Under the pieces are notes generated by a model. The model was given only the letters and a program-made list of their open reading frames with translations. It was not told the origin of the DNA and did not search any database. 5,365 nucleotides of DNA from CAXGUU01 sp964012875 (lineage in GTDB: Bacteria > Pseudomonadota > Gammaproteobacteria > Ga0077536), in assembly GCA_964012875.1 (NCBI GenBank), contig CAXGUU010000232.1:1-5365 (forward strand), read 5' to 3'. Shown here in pieces: positions 1 to 5,365 of the stretch; the first letter of the stretch is position 1, and the number at the start of each line of letters is the position of its first letter. A program made the position numbers and the translations under genes.

Positions 1-398
1 AGCACCAGGTCGTAGTACTCAATCGGGGAGACAGTGATGGATTGCAGGCCGGGCATGTGCTGGCTATCTATCAGGATGGCGAGGTGATCGAGGATGTGAT
101 TGGCAGCGATGTGGCACATGTCGAGGCACACGAGGCACGCCTGCGCGGGGAAGATGAGAATCCCAGCGCGCTAGGGCGGATGCTTGCCAGCATCGGTAAC
201 GAATTGCGCGCAGTCGATTCTGCGCTGCGGGAGTTCGTCGGCACGCCGGTCACAGGTACTTCTGCAGTGAAGGTTCAGTTGCCGGACGAACGCGCCGGAG
301 AATTGATGGTTTTCCGAACATTCCCCCGGGTCAGCTACGCCTTGATCATGAATACTCAGCGTAACGTCAACCTGAATGACCAGGTACGCAATCCCTAG
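1..398 (+). CDS. LysM-domain-type envelope protein upstream of dprA, C-terminal part only
   Basis: The reading frame is open from the window edge (first full codon at 3, HQVVVLN...) to a TAG at 396-398, giving 131 visible residues, so the start and any LysM repeats lie outside the window. I recognise the C-terminal domain of the long LysM peptidoglycan-binding protein that usually sits before dprA in gammaproteobacteria. The signs are HQVVVLN, the GHVLAIYQDGE strand and the hallmark block LPDERAGELMVFRTF followed by SYALIM and a final RNP. The LysM part would bind peptidoglycan; the role of this tail domain is not known to me. Between the two conserved blocks lies a stretch of about 50 residues rich in Glu, Ala, Leu and Arg that looks helical and is longer than I expect for the family. 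A TTG at 42 should not be taken as the start, because conserved sequence continues upstream of it. The family call is fairly firm; the N-terminal LysM content is inferred. Confidence 0.8.
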   Translation, partial: HQVVVLNRGDSDGLQAGHVLAIYQDGEVIEDVIGSDVAHVEAHEARLRGEDENPSALGRMLASIGNELRAVDSALREFVGTPVTGTSAVKVQLPDERAGELMVFRTFPRVSYALIMNTQRNVNLNDQVRNP

Positions 399-416
399 TC
401 ATAGTCGACAACAGTC

Positions 417-444
417 AAAAAGGCCGCCGTGTGCGCCTTTTTTT
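417..444 (+). terminator. Intrinsic terminator after the LysM-domain gene
   Basis: An A-rich/GC hairpin is followed directly by a T tract. AAAAAGG (417-423) pairs with CCTTTTT (436-442). Inside it, CGC (425-427) pairs with GCG (433-435) around a 5-base loop, with C424 bulged. Seven Ts (438-444) give the release tract. It begins 18 bases after the stop codon of the LysM-domain gene and separates that gene from the decayed dprA. The A and T flanks would also let it work partly on the opposite strand. Confidence 0.85.
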
Positions 445-600
445 GCGCGCTCATAGCCGTTCATCGCGTACGTCGACTCGTTACACTCGACTCACGTGGG
501 CAAGGGAATGGACGTGATGCAGTTGCAAACTGTGCTTGCGTAAAACGCCGCGCTTGAGCGAAACAGCCACGCGGGCCGTGAGGTCGTCTAACAGCTATGG

Positions 601-1334
601 ACGCAGGACGAACCCGCAGATGCGGACTCACTGATGCGGGCAACTGAGCGAGCGAGGGATCACTGTGGTCAGCGGTCTGGCACTCGGCATTGATGGCGCC
701 GCGCACGACGCCGCGCTGGGGCATCCGGGATCAACAATTGCAGTTTTAGGGTGCGGCTCCGATGTCATTTATCCGAGGCAACATCGTGGCCTGGCCGCGC
801 GCATTGCTGACAAAGGCCTCATCGTTTCCGAATTTCCCCGTTGGGTCGCGTCCGATGAAACACCACTCCCCGCGTCGGAATCGGATTATCGCCGGGTTGC
901 CGCTCGGGACTGTAGTCGTCGAAGCGGCTGAACGCAGCGATTGCATCTCAACGGCGAACCACGCACTCGAAAATGGGCGAGAGGTATTCGCCGTTCCTGG
1001 ACACGTGCTTAATCCGCTGGCTAGCGGATGCAACAATCTAATTCGGCAGGGCGCACGGCTGACCGCGAGTATCGATGACATTGTCGACGAACTTCAGAAT
1101 CTCCCTCATGCCGGGACGGCCAACCAGCCACCCTCGCCAACGCCCGGGTCAGAGCGGCAAGCGCCTGTCGTATCGAAACTGCTGGAGACGTGTGGTTGGG
1201 CACAGTTCACATTTGATGAGTTGGTTGAGGGCAGCGGATTGACGGTTCAGGAGGTTTCCTCCATGCTGTCGGCGCCCGAACTGGACGGCCTGGTAGAAGC
1301 AAACGCGAACGGTGCATTCAGCCGTATCCGGTAA
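601..1334 (+). pseudogene. dprA: dprA (DNA processing protein A) remnant: N-terminus missing, two frameshifts
   Basis: Intact DprA (about 360-380 residues) binds incoming single-stranded DNA in the cytoplasm and loads RecA during natural transformation. Here its pieces lie in three frames. About 601-639 (frame 1) ends in DADSLMR. From 641 to 838 (frame 2) comes QLSERGITVVSGLALGIDG, then IAVLGCG, YPRQHRGLA and IVSEFP. From 840 to 1331 (frame 3) comes VGSRPMKHHSPRRNRIIAG, then VVVEAAERS, GREVFAVPG and LIRQGA, and finally the winged-helix tail, with TAA at 1332-1334. Each junction is explained by one extra base in a short homopolymer: GGG at 638-640 and CCCC at 836-839. The N-terminal domain and a clean GSR motif are absent; upstream frames 445-600 are broken by stops. 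The usual ERSGSLITA segment reads ERSDCISTA, which suggests relaxed constraint. A possible eroded remnant lies in frame 1 at 460-540. The identity is firm. Real decay is likelier than sequencing error, because a whole domain is missing as well. Confidence 0.88.
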
Positions 1335-1455
1335 TCATCCTTAATGCCAACTGCCGGGGGCGATCTCATCAGCCAGGATCAAGAATAGTAATTTTGGAGC
1401 ACGTTAATACTTGCTGGGAACGGCCTGCGCCTTCGAAACCAGCCGCACTATCGTC

Positions 1456-1935
1456 ATGAAGCAAACGGTCATCGACATACTTATTTATCTGTTCGAAAAC
1501 TACATCGATGATGAGATCGAACTGGGTTCGGATGACGATCGTTTGAAATCGGAACTGCACGAGGCCGGATTCGAGTCGGGGCAGGTCAGCAAGGCGTTCG
1601 ACTGGCTGCAGGACCTGGCGATCAATCGCGCCTATTCAGAAGATCTGCCGACGCCCGCATCAACCTCTGTGCGTGTATTCAGCATAGACGAGCAACGCAA
1701 GCTTGACGAGGAGTGTCGCGGTTTCATTTATTTTCTGGAGCAGGCCGGCGTGCTTGACTCGACCAGCCGCGAACTTGTGATCGACCGCGTGCTTGCACTC
1801 GAGTCCGACGAAATAGACATCGGTCAACTAAAATGGATCATATTAATGGTCTTGTTCAACCAACCTGGACATGAGCAGGCGTTCATCTGGATGGAAGATC
1901 TGGTAATGGACGATGGCCAAGAAAAGCTCCATTAA
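1456..1935 (+). CDS. smg: Smg family protein (DUF494)
   Basis: This encodes 159 residues, matching the usual length of about 157-160 for Smg. The molecular function of Smg is not established; the gene is known mainly for its constant place between dprA and topA or near def-fmt. Family landmarks are the N-terminus IDILIYLFENYID, the segment LDEECRGFIYFLEQAGVLD, then ELVIDRVLAL, and the C-terminal block LKWIILMVLFNQPG followed by WMEDLV and a terminal LH. The sequence is acidic, with no signal peptide or membrane segment, so I expect it in the cytoplasm. I chose the ATG at 1456 because the family begins right at this D-I/V-L-x-YLFE segment. A TTG at 1411 in the same frame would add 15 residues and has GGAG 11 bases before it, whereas the ATG has no clear Shine-Dalgarno site. 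The gene lies 121 bases after the dprA remnant and 70 bases before topA. Confidence 0.92.
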   Translation: MKQTVIDILIYLFENYIDDEIELGSDDDRLKSELHEAGFESGQVSKAFDWLQDLAINRAYSEDLPTPASTSVRVFSIDEQRKLDEECRGFIYFLEQAGVLDSTSRELVIDRVLALESDEIDIGQLKWIILMVLFNQPGHEQAFIWMEDLVMDDGQEKLH

Positions 1936-1947
1936 CGAACGGTTCGT
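1935..1947. repeat. Short perfect palindrome between smg and topA
   Basis: ACGAACGGTTCGT is an inverted repeat with 6-base arms around a single central G. It starts on the last base of the smg stop codon. As RNA it could form only a 5-bp stem with a CGG loop, and no T tract follows, so it does not look like a terminator. It could be an operator-like site for a dimeric protein acting on topA, or it may be chance; nothing else in the gap decides this. Confidence 0.3.
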
Positions 1948-2005
1948 GTGCTGACCTTGCAATCCCCAACAGATCCATCATTCCTAACTACGCGTATCGG
2001 CTTCG

Positions 2006-4315
2006 ATGGCTAGTAATCTCGTTATCGTCGAATCACCGGCCAAAGCCGGCACCATCAAGAAATACCTGGGTAAGGATTACGAAGTTTTGGCGTCGTATGG
2101 GCATGTTCGGGATCTGAGACCGAAAGAAGGTGCGGTAGATACCGACCATGACTTCAGCATGCAGTATGAGGTCATCGATCGAAATTCGAAGCACGTCGAT
2201 GCCATCGCCAAGGCGATGAAAAAGGCTGACGCGCTGTATCTCGCGACTGACCTTGACCGCGAGGGCGAGGCCATTTCCTGGCACTTGGTGGAACTGCTCC
2301 GCGATCGGAAGATTCTCGACGGCAAGGACATCCACCGCGTTGTTTTCCACGAAATTACGGAGCTGGCTATAAAAGAGGCGATCGAGTCTCCGCGCACCGT
2401 CTCGATGGATCTGGTTAACGCGCAGCAGGCCCGTCGCGCACTGGATTACCTCGTTGGATTCAATCTTTCGCCGCTGTTATGGAAGAAAATAAAACGCGGA
2501 CTGTCTGCCGGCCGTGTCCAGAGCCCGGCCTTACGCCTGATTTGTGAGCGAGAGGCCGAAATCGAGAAATTCAAGCCGCGTGAATACTGGACGATTGAAG
2601 CCGATCTAAAAAAAGGCAAAGCAACCTTCGTCGCCAAGCTCTACGAGTTGGACGGCGAGAAAGTAAAGCAATTTACCGTGACCAATACCGATCAGGCCGC
2701 GGAGATTCGCGAACAACTGGTCGCAGCCACGAACGGTGAACTGGTCGTCGCTAAAATCGACAAAAAGCAGCGCAAGCGAAACCCGGCACCGCCGTTTATC
2801 ACTTCCACCCTGCAACAGGAAGCGGTGCGAAAACTGGGTTTCACCGCGCAGCGTGCCATGCGCACTGCGCAGCAGTTGTATGAAGGCATAGATGTAGGCG
2901 AGGGCACCGTCGGGCTTATCACTTATATGAGAACCGACTCGCTGACACTGGCGCAGGAAGCATTGGATGAACTTCGAGGTTTTATCCAGGATCGCTACGG
3001 TGCGGAACAGTTGCCTGCAAAAGTGCGCGCTTTCAAAACGCGCTCCAAGAATGCGCAGGAAGCTCACGAAGCCATTCGTCCGACATCGTGTCTGCGGGTT
3101 CCCGCCGAAATCAAAAGCCATCTGTCTGATGATCAATTCAAGCTTTACGATCTGATTTGGAAACGTACGGTTGCGTGCCAGATGATTCACGCCACCATCG
3201 ACACTGTTTCGGCCAACCTCAAAGCCGGCGAAATCGGAATTTTCCGCGCGACTGGATCCACGATCACCAACCCGGGATTCATGAGCGTGTACCTTGAGGG
3301 TAGTGATGAAGCCGAGCAGGAAGACAAGGCACTGCCGCCACTTGAGGTTGATCAGAAGATTCGGCTCAAGGAAATCCGCAATGAGCAGCACTTCACCGAG
3401 CCACCACCACGCTACACCGAGGCGAGTCTGGTCAAAACCCTTGAAGAGTTTGGTATTGGCCGACCGTCGACCTATGCCTCAATCATCTCGACCCTGATCC
3501 AGCGCGAATACGTTGAGCTAGAGAAAAAGCGCTTTCAGCCGACTGATATCGGTCGCATCGTCAACGCATTTTTGACCAATCATTTTGCCAGCTACGTTGA
3601 CTATGAATTTACCGCGAAGCTGGAGGACGAGCTGGATGCTGTGTCGCGAGGTGAGCGCGAGTGGGTGCCCCTGCTGCGGGAATTCTGGGAGCCGTTTGTC
3701 GAAACCGTAAAAGACAAGGAAGAGAACGTTTCGCGGCAGGAAGCCAACCAGGCACGCGAGCTCGGTACCGATCCGAAAACCGGTAAGCCTGTCGCCGTTC
3801 GCATGGGACGGTACGGGCCCTACGTCATCATTGGGAACGTCGAGGATGAAGAAAAACCCAAGTTCTACGGGTTGCGGGCTGGGCAGAAAATGGACGCAAT
3901 TACCCTGGAGGAAGCGCTCGAATTGACCAAATTACCGCGCGAGCTGGGCGCAATGCCCGATGGGGTCGAATTGACGGTAAATATTGGGCGGTTCGGACCT
4001 TACGTACGGTTTGATGGCAAATTTGCCAGTCTTGGCAAGGAGGATGATCCCTATACGGTCACTCTTGAGCGTGCGATAGAGCTCGTGGAAGAAAAGAAAA
4101 AGGCGGACGCTGCCAAACAAATCCAGATTTTTGAAGATTGCGGGATCAAAGTGCTTAACGGGCGCTACGGGCCCTACGTTACGGATGGTAAAAAGAATGC
4201 CAGGGTACCGAAGGAGACTGATCCTGCAGCCCTGAGCCTGGACGAATGTAAAGCGTTGCTCGAAGCAGCACCGGCTAAACGCGGCCGTCGTGGCGGGCGA
4301 GCGAAAAAGAGCTGA
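2006..4315 (+). CDS. topA: DNA topoisomerase I (type IA, omega protein)
   Basis: This 769-residue enzyme relaxes negatively supercoiled DNA by nicking one strand through a transient 5'-phosphotyrosine link. The Toprim domain starts at once: IVESPAKAGTI carries the catalytic Glu9, and ATDLDREGEA gives the metal-binding D82, D84 and E86. SAGRVQS is at 167-173. The active-site Tyr is Y307 in TYMRTDS (306-312), with R309 beside it, and EAHEAIRPT places the conserved His at 354. FGIGRPSTY (482-490) belongs to the core. The C-terminus has three topoisomerase C-terminal repeats, each with a GR(Y/F)GPYV motif at 601, 661 and 719, and then a basic tail rich in R, K and G. It has no four-cysteine zinc fingers, unlike E. 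coli TopA (865 residues). The ATG at 2006 puts the catalytic Glu at residue 9 as in E. coli, which supports this start even though no Shine-Dalgarno site is visible. The frame is clean throughout. Confidence 0.98.
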   Translation: MASNLVIVESPAKAGTIKKYLGKDYEVLASYGHVRDLRPKEGAVDTDHDFSMQYEVIDRNSKHVDAIAKAMKKADALYLATDLDREGEAISWHLVELLRDRKILDGKDIHRVVFHEITELAIKEAIESPRTVSMDLVNAQQARRALDYLVGFNLSPLLWKKIKRGLSAGRVQSPALRLICEREAEIEKFKPREYWTIEADLKKGKATFVAKLYELDGEKVKQFTVTNTDQAAEIREQLVAATNGELVVAKIDKKQRKRNPAPPFITSTLQQEAVRKLGFTAQRAMRTAQQLYEGIDVGEGTVGLITYMRTDSLTLAQEALDELRGFIQDRYGAEQLPAKVRAFKTRSKNAQEAHEAIRPTSCLRVPAEIKSHLSDDQFKLYDLIWKRTVACQMIHATIDTVSANLKAGEIGIFRATGSTITNPGFMSVYLEGSDEAEQEDKALPPLEVDQKIRLKEIRNEQHFTEPPPRYTEASLVKTLEEFGIGRPSTYASIISTLIQREYVELEKKRFQPTDIGRIVNAFLTNHFASYVDYEFTAKLEDELDAVSRGEREWVPLLREFWEPFVETVKDKEENVSRQEANQARELGTDPKTGKPVAVRMGRYGPYVIIGNVEDEEKPKFYGLRAGQKMDAITLEEALELTKLPRELGAMPDGVELTVNIGRFGPYVRFDGKFASLGKEDDPYTVTLERAIELVEEKKKADAAKQIQIFEDCGIKVLNGRYGPYVTDGKKNARVPKETDPAALSLDECKALLEAAPAKRGRRGGRAKKS

Positions 4316-4370
4316 GCGGCGGACGCGTTGCACTGAAATTGTTTGCGGCAGCGCGCCAGTCTGAAGGAAG

Positions 4371-4958
4371 ATGGCTGAGACAATCGACCCACGAGCCGGT
4401 GCCGGCACCCTTATCGACTGGCACGCATTCAGGGCTGCACGAGCGATTCGTGCCGGCGGAATAGCGGTTCACGCAACGGAAACCGTGCTTGGTCTGGCTG
4501 CCAGCGCATTCAGACCAGACGCGATTGAACGTGTCCGAGCGCTGAAATCGAGGCCTTCGAGCCATCATTTTCTGGTGATCGCCGGCGACCTCGACCAGAT
4601 CCGAGGGCTGGTTGCACTCAAAACCCCTTATTTGGCGGAGATATTCGAAAGCTGGCCAGGCCCTTATACGTGGCGGTTGCCGGCAGCGGTTTCGGCCCCG
4701 ACCTGGCTCATCGATGGAGAGGGCTGCCTTGCCGTTAGAATGACATCTCACCCGCGTTCCAGCCGGATTTGCGAGCTGGCGGGGCCATTAATCTCAACCA
4801 GCGCAAATCGTACCGGGCACCCGGTACATCGCTCGCTGGTGGCCGCCAGGCGCGATTTTGGTGCGCTGGTCGATATTTATGTGCCTGGACCGCTGGCGAT
4901 CGGCGCCGGGCCGTCCCGGATTCGCGATGGCATAACGGGCGAAGTGATACGCGGCTGA
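4371..4958 (+). CDS. tsaC: L-threonylcarbamoyladenylate synthase (TsaC/YrdC type)
   Basis: This 195-residue protein of the Sua5/YciO/YrdC family is close in length to E. coli TsaC (190). The family makes threonylcarbamoyl-AMP from threonine, bicarbonate and ATP; TsaB, TsaD and TsaE then place the group on A37 of ANN-decoding tRNAs (t6A). Visible motifs are HATETVLG (34-41, the family's PTE loop, here with Ala for Pro), KSRP (59-62), WPGPYT (95-100), LAVRMTSHP (120-128), STSAN (142-146) and PSRIRD with TGE following (181-191). The SUA5 extension is absent, as expected for the short TsaC form. The start is fixed by an in-frame TGA at 4362-4364 just upstream; the first start codon after it is ATG 4371, preceded by AAGGA at a tight spacing. 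It lies 55 bases after topA and probably shares its transcript. No terminator is visible after it; the tRNA promoter begins five bases past its stop. Confidence 0.93.
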   Translation: MAETIDPRAGAGTLIDWHAFRAARAIRAGGIAVHATETVLGLAASAFRPDAIERVRALKSRPSSHHFLVIAGDLDQIRGLVALKTPYLAEIFESWPGPYTWRLPAAVSAPTWLIDGEGCLAVRMTSHPRSSRICELAGPLISTSANRTGHPVHRSLVAARRDFGALVDIYVPGPLAIGAGPSRIRDGITGEVIRG

Positions 4959-4963
4959 AAGTA

Positions 4964-4992
4964 TTGACATAAAGGCAATTTCTTTCGACAAT
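4964..4992 (+). promoter_or_regulatory. Sigma-70 promoter of the tRNA-Tyr/Gly/Thr cluster
   Basis: A perfect -35 box TTGACA (4964-4969), a 17-base spacer and a -10 box GACAAT (4987-4992, four of six consensus bases including the key A and final T) lie just before the tRNA-Tyr gene. The expected start of transcription is near 4999, about ten bases before the mature tRNA. The segment between -10 and start reads TTCCGG; a GC-rich discriminator is typical of growth-rate and ppGpp-controlled stable RNA promoters, so stringent control is a reasonable inference here. Confidence 0.85.
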
Positions 4993-5008
4993 TTCCGGCT
5001 ACCATTTT

Positions 5009-5093
5009 GGAGGGGTACCCAAGCGGTCAACGGGAGCAGACTGTAAATCTGCCGGCTCTGCCTTCGTAGGTTCGAATCCTACCCCCTCCACCA
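5009..5093 (+). tRNA. tRNA-Tyr (anticodon GTA)
   Basis: This is a type II tRNA of 85 bases with encoded CCA. The acceptor GGAGGGG (5009-5015) pairs with CCCCTCC (5083-5089), the discriminator is A5090 and CCA is 5091-5093. The anticodon stem GCAGA (5036-5040) pairs with TCTGC (5048-5052) around the loop CTGTAAA, giving anticodon GTA at 5043-5045. The long variable arm expected of bacterial tRNA-Tyr follows, and the T arm contains GGTTCGAATCC. It is first in the cluster, directly downstream of the promoter, and close in sequence to E. coli tyrU. Confidence 0.98.
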
Positions 5094-5151
5094 GGCAGAA
5101 ATGTCGGGCTTTCAAGTGGTGGGGATACGCGTAGTCGTCTATTAGCAGCAG

Positions 5152-5225
5152 GCGGGTGTAGTTCAACGGTAGAACCTCAGCCTTCCAAGCTGATGATGTG
5201 GGTTCGATTCCCATCACCCGCTCCA
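5152..5225 (+). tRNA. tRNA-Gly (anticodon TCC)
   Basis: This is a 74-base tRNA with encoded CCA. The acceptor GCGGGTG (5152-5158) pairs with CACCCGC (5215-5221), the discriminator is T5222 and CCA is 5223-5225. The anticodon stem TCAGC (5177-5181) pairs with GCTGA (5189-5193) around CTTCCAA, placing anticodon TCC at 5184-5186. The T arm contains GGGTTCGATTCCC. The stretch TCAGCCTTCCAAGCTGATG matches E. coli glyT as I recall it, and the position between tRNA-Tyr and tRNA-Thr is the same as in the E. coli tufB operon. A 58-base spacer separates it from tRNA-Tyr. Confidence 0.97.
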
Positions 5226-5332
5226 ATATAAATTTTGTGAAACAAGCCATAAGTAATGAGCTGTAACCCGCTATCCTGCGGCAACAGGAACCGGACTGAT
5301 TGCTTGAGGTTTTTTCCTAGCTGATTTGCCGG

Positions 5333-5365
5333 GCCCATATAGCTCAGTCGGTAGAGCACTTCCTT
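5333..5365 (+). tRNA. tRNA-Thr, 5' part only (window ends before the anticodon)
   Basis: The window ends inside this tRNA. GCCCATA (5333-5339) is the 5' acceptor strand, then TA, then the D arm GCTC (5342-5345) pairing with GAGC (5354-5357) around AGTCGGTA. A5358 is position 26, CTTCC (5359-5363) is the 5' half of the anticodon stem, and TT starts the anticodon loop. The anticodon itself is not in the window. I assign Thr (expected GGT) because this 5' half matches proteobacterial thrT-type sequences as I know them and because Tyr-Gly-Thr is the conserved order ahead of tufB. The structure as a tRNA is certain; the amino acid is inferred. Confidence 0.85.

Noticed and set aside
665..931. Separate 88-residue protein starting with GTG
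   Set aside because: It is the middle part of dprA; conserved DprA sequence (QLSERGITV) continues upstream of the GTG, and after 838 it runs out of the DprA frame.
762..1334. Separate 190-residue protein starting with ATG
   Set aside because: Its first 25 or so residues are an out-of-frame reading of DprA; only from about 840 does it match DprA. It could be translated as a fragment, but nothing supports this as a designed start.
1335..1455. Promoter for smg in the gap after the dprA remnant
   Set aside because: I looked for -35/-10 pairs around 1380-1410 (TAATTT, TTGGAG, TTAATAC), but none had both boxes at acceptable spacing.
2606..3391. Minus-strand open frame of 261 codons
   Set aside because: It lies wholly opposite topA, which has clear catalytic motifs on the + strand. 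The antisense product shows no recognisable family features.
3932..4408. Minus-strand 158-codon frame across the topA-tsaC junction
   Set aside because: It overlaps two well-supported + strand genes, has no recognisable family and no clear ribosome binding site.
4999..5250. Minus-strand reading frame containing GIEPTSSAWKAEVLPLNY and GFEPTKAEPADLQSAP
   Set aside because: This is the antisense translation of tRNA-Gly and tRNA-Tyr. Such peptides are a familiar spurious protein call in bacterial databases; the tRNAs explain their conservation completely.
5306..5316. Intrinsic terminator at the T run before tRNA-Thr
   Set aside because: The six Ts are not preceded by a stable GC-rich hairpin, and termination there would cut off tRNA-Thr from its promoter.
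5177..5359. Minus-strand reading frame containing GAGDGNRTHIISLEG
   Set aside because: It is antisense to tRNA-Gly and to the start of tRNA-Thr, and the same well-known artefact explains it.

Overview
This is a housekeeping segment of a gammaproteobacterial chromosome, read entirely on the + strand. The order lysM-domain gene, dprA, smg, topA, tsaC, followed by a tRNA-Tyr / tRNA-Gly / tRNA-Thr cluster, is familiar from gammaproteobacteria. The tRNA trio resembles the start of the tRNA-tufB operon (E. coli thrU-tyrU-glyT-thrT-tufB). The protein sequences (Smg, a TopA without zinc fingers, a short TsaC) fit a moderately GC-rich lineage on the Xanthomonadales/Chromatiales side. I cannot name a genus from sequence alone.

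Layout. Positions 1-398 are the C-terminal end of a LysM-type envelope protein, closed by a clear intrinsic terminator (417-444). Positions 445 to about 600 hold no intact gene. Positions about 601-1334 carry a decayed dprA: the Rossmann-fold core and the winged-helix tail are recognisable, but they lie in three successive reading frames and the N-terminal domain is absent. Intact smg (1456-1935), topA (2006-4315) and tsaC (4371-4958) follow, with gaps of 70 and 55 bases between them. Five bases after the tsaC stop comes a strong sigma-70 promoter (TTGACA - 17 - GACAAT) that drives the tRNA cluster: tRNA-Tyr(GTA), tRNA-Gly(TCC) and a tRNA that is almost certainly Thr but is cut by the window edge just before its anticodon.

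How the parts relate. DprA hands incoming single-stranded DNA to RecA in natural transformation, so its loss suggests reduced competence in this strain unless another copy exists. TopA removes negative supercoils. TsaC makes the threonylcarbamoyl-AMP used for t6A37 on ANN-decoding tRNAs, a class that includes the tRNA-Thr encoded just downstream. I found no mobile element, CRISPR array or new multi-gene system here. The observation most worth a second look is the isolated decay of dprA inside an otherwise well-preserved gene block.
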